From: Anaerolineaceae bacterium
Lineage (GTDB): Bacteria > Chloroflexota > Anaerolineae > Anaerolineales > Villigracilaceae
Direction: 5' to 3'
Assembly: GCA_009885445.1 (NCBI GenBank)
Contig: VFKQ01000039.1
Location: forward strand, 1 to 8,161
DNA: 8,161 nt
The translations under genes were made by a program, and so were the position numbers. The notes under the pieces were generated by a model, which did not search any database, was not told the DNA's origin, and saw only the letters and a list, made by a program, of their open reading frames with translations. The first letter of the stretch is position 1, and each line of letters starts with the position of its first letter. Positions 5,662 through 8,161 of this stretch are shown one piece after another.

Positions 5662-5692
5662 AAAAAAGCACACGTATACACGCGTGCCTTTT
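5662..5692 (-). terminator. Intrinsic terminator hairpin inside the SWIM gene leader
   Basis: On the minus strand the 5' arm 5692-5680 (AAAAGGCACGCGT) pairs with 5675-5663 (ACGTGTGCTTTTT) across a 4-base loop, 13 pairs including two G-T. A run of six T on the minus strand (5667-5662) follows the GC-rich core. It lies downstream of the predicted SWIM promoter and 30 bases before the start codon, so it would act as an attenuator. It could also stop readthrough from the MFS gene upstream. Confidence 0.65.
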
Positions 5693-5726
5693 AGTGCGGA
5701 AAACCTTGTGTAAATTTCAACTCAAT

Positions 5727-5737
5727 CATGTGCTTCT
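5727..5737 (-). promoter_or_regulatory. Candidate antiterminator segment in the SWIM leader
   Basis: The minus strand reads AGAAGCACATG near the predicted 5' end of the transcript. It can pair with CGTGTGCTTTT in the 3' arm of the terminator at 5664-5674, 11 pairs with two G-U, which would break the terminator. The arrangement is typical of an attenuator, but it could be chance. Confidence 0.35.
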
Positions 5738-5748
5738 ACCTTGTCCGC

Positions 5749-5777
5749 AGTATAGCCACATTCAAAGTCAAAGTCAA
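5749..5777 (-). promoter_or_regulatory. Sigma-70-type promoter of the SWIM gene
   Basis: On the minus strand TTGACT (5772-5777) and TATACT (5749-5754) are separated by exactly 17 bases, each one base from consensus. The expected start of transcription is near 5742 (A). TTGACT occurs twice in tandem, but only the upstream copy has correct spacing. The promoter lies in the gap after the MFS gene. Confidence 0.7.
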
Positions 5778-5804
5778 TCACCAAAAGCGCGGTCTACCCG
5801 AAAC

Positions 5805-7040
5805 CTAACTAAATTGCGGGTTAGAAGATTCATCCTGGTTATAGGTCAGCAAATGCGGCCACTTCCACACAATTAATCCCATGCCCAAAATACACCCGAT
5901 GCCGCCGCTGACAATGGCAAACGGCACGCCAAACAACGCCGCCACCACGCCCGCCTCCACCTCGCCAAGTTGCGGCCCACCCATAAAGAAGACTTGATTA
6001 ATGCTGATCATTCGTCCGCGCAGACTATCCGGCGTTTGCAACTGTCGAATCGTCTGGCGGATGACCGTGCTGACGGCGTCTCCCACGCCGACAAGGAACA
6101 GCGCGATCATTGCCGGACCGAGGGAGCGGGTTAGCCCAAACCAGACGGTAGCCAGCCCGAAGAGTGCCACCGAGGCCAGGAAGACGGGTCCCTGCTTGCG
6201 CAGTTCGCGCACCTGTGAAACGATCAACCCCGCGACGACAGAACCAATCGCCTCAGCTGAGATCAGCCAACCGTAGCCGACCCGCCCCACGTGGAGGATG
6301 TCGCGGGCCACGATGGGCAACATCGTATTCGCCGAGGCAAAAAACGTCGCCACAAAATCCATCAGCATTGTAGACAGAATCAGCGGGCGACTCTTGATGA
6401 ATCGCACGCCATCCCAAATGGCGGCCAAATTGATTCCGCTGGCGCTCTTCATATCCTGCGGAACATCTCCCATAAAGAATAACGCCGCCAGTACGGCCAG
6501 AAAAGAAATTGCATTGAATAGATATGCGTTTTCCTGCCCGCCCGCCGAGACCGCCACAAATAATAATGGGCCTACAATCGCCCCGGTGTTGAACGCCACT
6601 GTGGCCAAACTAAACGCGGACGAAAGCGCCTCGCGCGGCACGAGGTTGGGGACGAGCGCCTGACGCGCTGGCAGGTCAAAGGCCATGGCCGCGGCCTGGA
6701 TGGCCGTCAGCGCATAAATTTGCCAGATGGTGATGTGTCCGCCAATGGTGAGAAACGCGAGCGCGAGCGCTTGCAAGGCCAGCACAGATTGGGTGATAAA
6801 TAAAATAGTGCGGCGGTTGTAGCTATCTGCCAGCGCGCCGCCAATGACGGAGAGAAATAAAATGGGGAGGATGCGCGCCAGCCCAATGCCACCCAGCGCG
6901 AGCGGGTCGGGTTCACCCGTCAGCTCGCGGATATGCCAATGGATGGCCGCGAGCTGCATCTGCGAACCCGCCACCGAGATGAGCAGTCCGAGCCAGATAT
7001 ATAGAAATTTTCGATGACGAAGCGCGGGAGGGAAATGCAT
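5805..7040 (-). CDS. MFS transporter, MFS_3 (EntS-like) efflux family
   Basis: This 411-residue integral membrane protein of the major facilitator superfamily matches the MFS_3 group that includes the enterobactin exporter EntS. It probably exports a small molecule by proton antiport; the substrate cannot be read from sequence. The N-terminus has the group's look: FLYIWLGLLISVAGSQMQ at 12-29, followed by the WHIRELTG region. A motif A-like loop GGALADSYNRR lies at 67-77. FDLPARQALVPNLVPREALS at 121-140, a strong group signature, precedes NTGAIVGPL. Hydrophobic segments continue to the end, consistent with about 12 helices. The ATG at 7040 directly follows an in-frame TGA, which limits extension, and no good Shine-Dalgarno is visible. 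Upstream, a 92-base gap of short tandem repeats separates it from nadE on the same strand, so co-transcription is possible but not shown. Confidence 0.9.
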   Translation of the reverse strand: MHFPPALRHRKFLYIWLGLLISVAGSQMQLAAIHWHIRELTGEPDPLALGGIGLARILPILFLSVIGGALADSYNRRTILFITQSVLALQALALAFLTIGGHITIWQIYALTAIQAAAMAFDLPARQALVPNLVPREALSSAFSLATVAFNTGAIVGPLLFVAVSAGGQENAYLFNAISFLAVLAALFFMGDVPQDMKSASGINLAAIWDGVRFIKSRPLILSTMLMDFVATFFASANTMLPIVARDILHVGRVGYGWLISAEAIGSVVAGLIVSQVRELRKQGPVFLASVALFGLATVWFGLTRSLGPAMIALFLVGVGDAVSTVIRQTIRQLQTPDSLRGRMISINQVFFMGGPQLGEVEAGVVAALFGVPFAIVSGGIGCILGMGLIVWKWPHLLTYNQDESSNPQFS

Positions 7041-7132
7041 TCAGCAGGGTAATTGGTAAGTGGTAATTGCGGAGAATTAGAGAATTGGGGAATTGGAGAA
7101 TTAGAGACTGATTACTGATCACTGATCACTGG
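7041..7132. repeat. Mosaic of 7- and 8-base tandem repeats between nadE and the MFS gene
   Basis: Three phased blocks fill almost the whole gap. GGTAATT, GGTAAGT, GGTAATT occupy 7048-7068. The 8-base units GAGAATTA, GAGAATTG, GGGAATTG, GAGAATTA occupy 7072-7103. ACTGATT, ACTGATC, ACTGATC and a partial unit occupy 7107-7131. Such heptamer-type arrays recall the short tandemly repeated repetitive sequences of cyanobacteria. They lie upstream of the MFS start and may include its promoter, but none is evident. Confidence 0.8.
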
Positions 7133-7954
7133 CTACGTTCCCCAATCTCGTAAATATAGAAAGTCATAACCCACCGTGCGGTTGCTGATTTTGGCAATGA
7201 TGGGCATCATGCGCTTGAACTGAAAGCGGCGGATGCGCGCGACAACTTTTTCCACAAACGCTTTATCGAAACCTGCTTCGACACATTCTTCGGGCAGGTA
7301 ACGTTGATCAATCAAGAGGTATAAAAGTTGGTCAACCTGTTCGTAAGTGAAGCCCAAATCGTTTTCGTCAGTTTGACCGGCCCACAAATCGGCGGAGGGG
7401 GCTTTGTCGAGAATCGGCGCGGGGATGTTGAGGGCGCGCGAAAGTTGTCGCACTTGAGTTTTGTATAAATCGCCAATAGGATTCAGCGCGGAGGCCATGT
7501 CGCCCCACAGCGTTGTGTAGCCGAGCAAAATTTCGGTCTTGTTGCTCGTGCCAATGACGAGTCCTTTAAAATCTTCGGAGCGGTCGTACAAGACGATCAT
7601 GCGTGAACGCGCCATGATGTTGCCCTTGCGCACCTTGGACATGTCGGCATCGCGCGCGATAAGCGGGTCGACCATGCCGCTGATTTCGATGGTTTCTGTT
7701 TTTACGCCGAGCTGGTCAATCAACAATTGCGCATGCTCGAGTGACTCGCGGCTGGAGGCTTTGTAAGGCATGCGCACCGCGAGGACATTTTCGGGGCCAA
7801 GCGCTTCAGCGGCGAGGGCACACGAAAGCGCCGAGTCGATTCCGCCAGAGAGGCCGATGACGGCGCGCGAGAATCCGGCGCGGGTGATCTCGGATTTGAT
7901 GAAGCCCGACAAGATTTGGCGGGCAAGGTCGGTGTTGATGGATAGGTCAGTCAT
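7133..7954 (-). CDS. nadE: NAD+ synthase, short form without fused glutaminase domain
   Basis: NadE adenylates nicotinic acid adenine dinucleotide and amidates it to NAD+, the last step of NAD biosynthesis. The 273 residues match the ammonia-dependent bacterial form (about 270-275) rather than the 540-680 residue glutamine-dependent fusions. The PP-loop is SGGIDSA (36-42). KGNIMARSRM (110-119) and GTSNKTEILLGYTTLWGD (135-152), with ALNPIGDLYKTQVR, are standard substrate-binding regions, and AGQTDENDLGFTYE follows. The start at 7954 was chosen because GGAG at 7963-7966 lies 8 bases upstream; the longer reading from 8005 would add 17 residues overlapping the upstream gene. The first 8 bases overlap the end of a nitrilase-family gene. 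This coupling suggests that the nitrilase supplies ammonia from glutamine, making a two-subunit version of the fused enzyme; this is inference. Confidence 0.95.
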   Translation of the reverse strand: MTDLSINTDLARQILSGFIKSEITRAGFSRAVIGLSGGIDSALSCALAAEALGPENVLAVRMPYKASSRESLEHAQLLIDQLGVKTETIEISGMVDPLIARDADMSKVRKGNIMARSRMIVLYDRSEDFKGLVIGTSNKTEILLGYTTLWGDMASALNPIGDLYKTQVRQLSRALNIPAPILDKAPSADLWAGQTDENDLGFTYEQVDQLLYLLIDQRYLPEECVEAGFDKAFVEKVVARIRRFQFKRMMPIIAKISNRTVGYDFLYLRDWGT

Positions 7955-8161
7955 TGTGACCGCTCCAACCGTCGGCGCGAGATGAAATGATGCGACCCAA
8001 CTCACGTTGGACGAGGGCCGTGCGTTCGTCGCGCAAAAGGGGCAGACGGGCTCGGGTACGGCGAAGCAGGCCCAAGTCGAGGGAAGAGGCGACGAGGGAC
8101 TCTGTCTGGTAGGGGCCTTGAGTCACCAACTCGCCGCGCGGATCAAACACCGTCGAGCCGC
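7947..8161 (-). CDS. Carbon-nitrogen hydrolase (nitrilase superfamily), C-terminal part only
   Basis: The visible 71 residues are the end of a nitrilase-superfamily amidohydrolase; the catalytic Glu-Lys-Cys part lies outside the window. GSTVFDPRGELV is the usual strand and turn late in the fold. RARLPLLRDERTALVQREL matches the C-terminal RxxLPxxRDxR pattern of the family. The frame is open from the window edge (first full codon at 8159) to the TGA at 7947. The stop overlaps the nadE start by 8 bases, which implies a shared transcript and coupled translation. Members of this superfamily form the glutaminase domain of long NadE proteins, so a role as ammonia donor to NadE is attractive. Other substrates, such as N-carbamoylputrescine or omega-amides, remain possible. 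The family call rests on the C-terminus alone. Confidence 0.85.
   Translation of the reverse strand, partial: GSTVFDPRGELVTQGPYQTESLVASSLDLGLLRRTRARLPLLRDERTALVQRELGRIISSRADGWSGHND
7963..7966 (-). promoter_or_regulatory. Ribosome binding site fixing the nadE start
   Basis: GGAG on the minus strand lies 8 bases before the ATG at 7954 and inside the end of the upstream nitrilase gene. It supports the short start and translational coupling. Confidence 0.65.

Noticed and set aside
7041..7132. Possible CRISPR-like array
   Set aside because: Repeat units are only 7-8 bases and directly adjacent with no spacers, and no cas gene is nearby.
7955..8005. Longer NadE start giving 17 extra residues
   Set aside because: The extension overlaps the nitrilase gene, is unlike the NadE N-terminus, and the ATG at 7954 has its own GGAG at good spacing.

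Overview
This 8.2 kb bacterial window is packed with genes and carries ten protein-coding genes, two of them cut by the window edges. No rRNA, tRNA or CRISPR array was seen, and no stretch longer than about 170 bases lacks a gene. The wording of several proteins (the MnmA segment, the nitrilase next to NadE, the small SWIM protein, the DUF2231 plus lipoprotein cytochrome pair) suggests a Chloroflexota, Anaerolineae-like genome. This is an inference from recalled family resemblance, not from a search. The genes are mostly housekeeping, and the unusual material lies between them.

Region 1 (1-2629, minus strand) is a sulfur-transfer block. A cysteine desulfurase of the NifS/IscS type lies upstream of mnmA, the tRNA 2-thiouridylase that uses its sulfur. 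Between them sits a GxxExxY-family (PD-(D/E)XK-like) gene flanked by an imperfect 30-base inverted repeat (992-1021 and 1460-1489, 24/30 matches), each arm built of three 9-base units. The gene is about 44% GC, against roughly 57% in sampled desulfurase sequence. It looks like a small cassette inserted into the operon. One arm supplies the last codons and stop of the desulfurase, and the other forms the leader of mnmA, which has no clear ribosome binding site.

Region 2 (2630-5319, plus strand) starts with a divergent promoter region. It holds a perfect extended -10 for an apparently leaderless desulfurase mRNA, a TATAAT on the other strand, and a long hairpin in the leader of the next gene. 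Then come a phosphoglucomutase/phosphomannomutase and a two-gene unit of a DUF2231 membrane protein and a lipoprotein c-type cytochrome. A strong bidirectional terminator (5336-5380) closes this unit and the convergent gene.

Region 3 (5390-8161, minus strand) holds, in transcription order, the end of a nitrilase-family amidohydrolase, nadE overlapping it by 8 bases, an MFS_3-type efflux transporter, and a small SWIM zinc-finger protein. The nitrilase and NadE pair may act as a two-subunit glutamine-dependent NAD synthetase. The gap between nadE and the transporter consists almost entirely of 7- and 8-base tandem repeats. The SWIM gene has a near-consensus promoter and a leader of about 110 bases containing an intrinsic terminator and a possible antiterminator pairing.

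The best candidates for undescribed biology are the GxxExxY inverted-repeat cassette and the attenuator-like leader of the SWIM gene.
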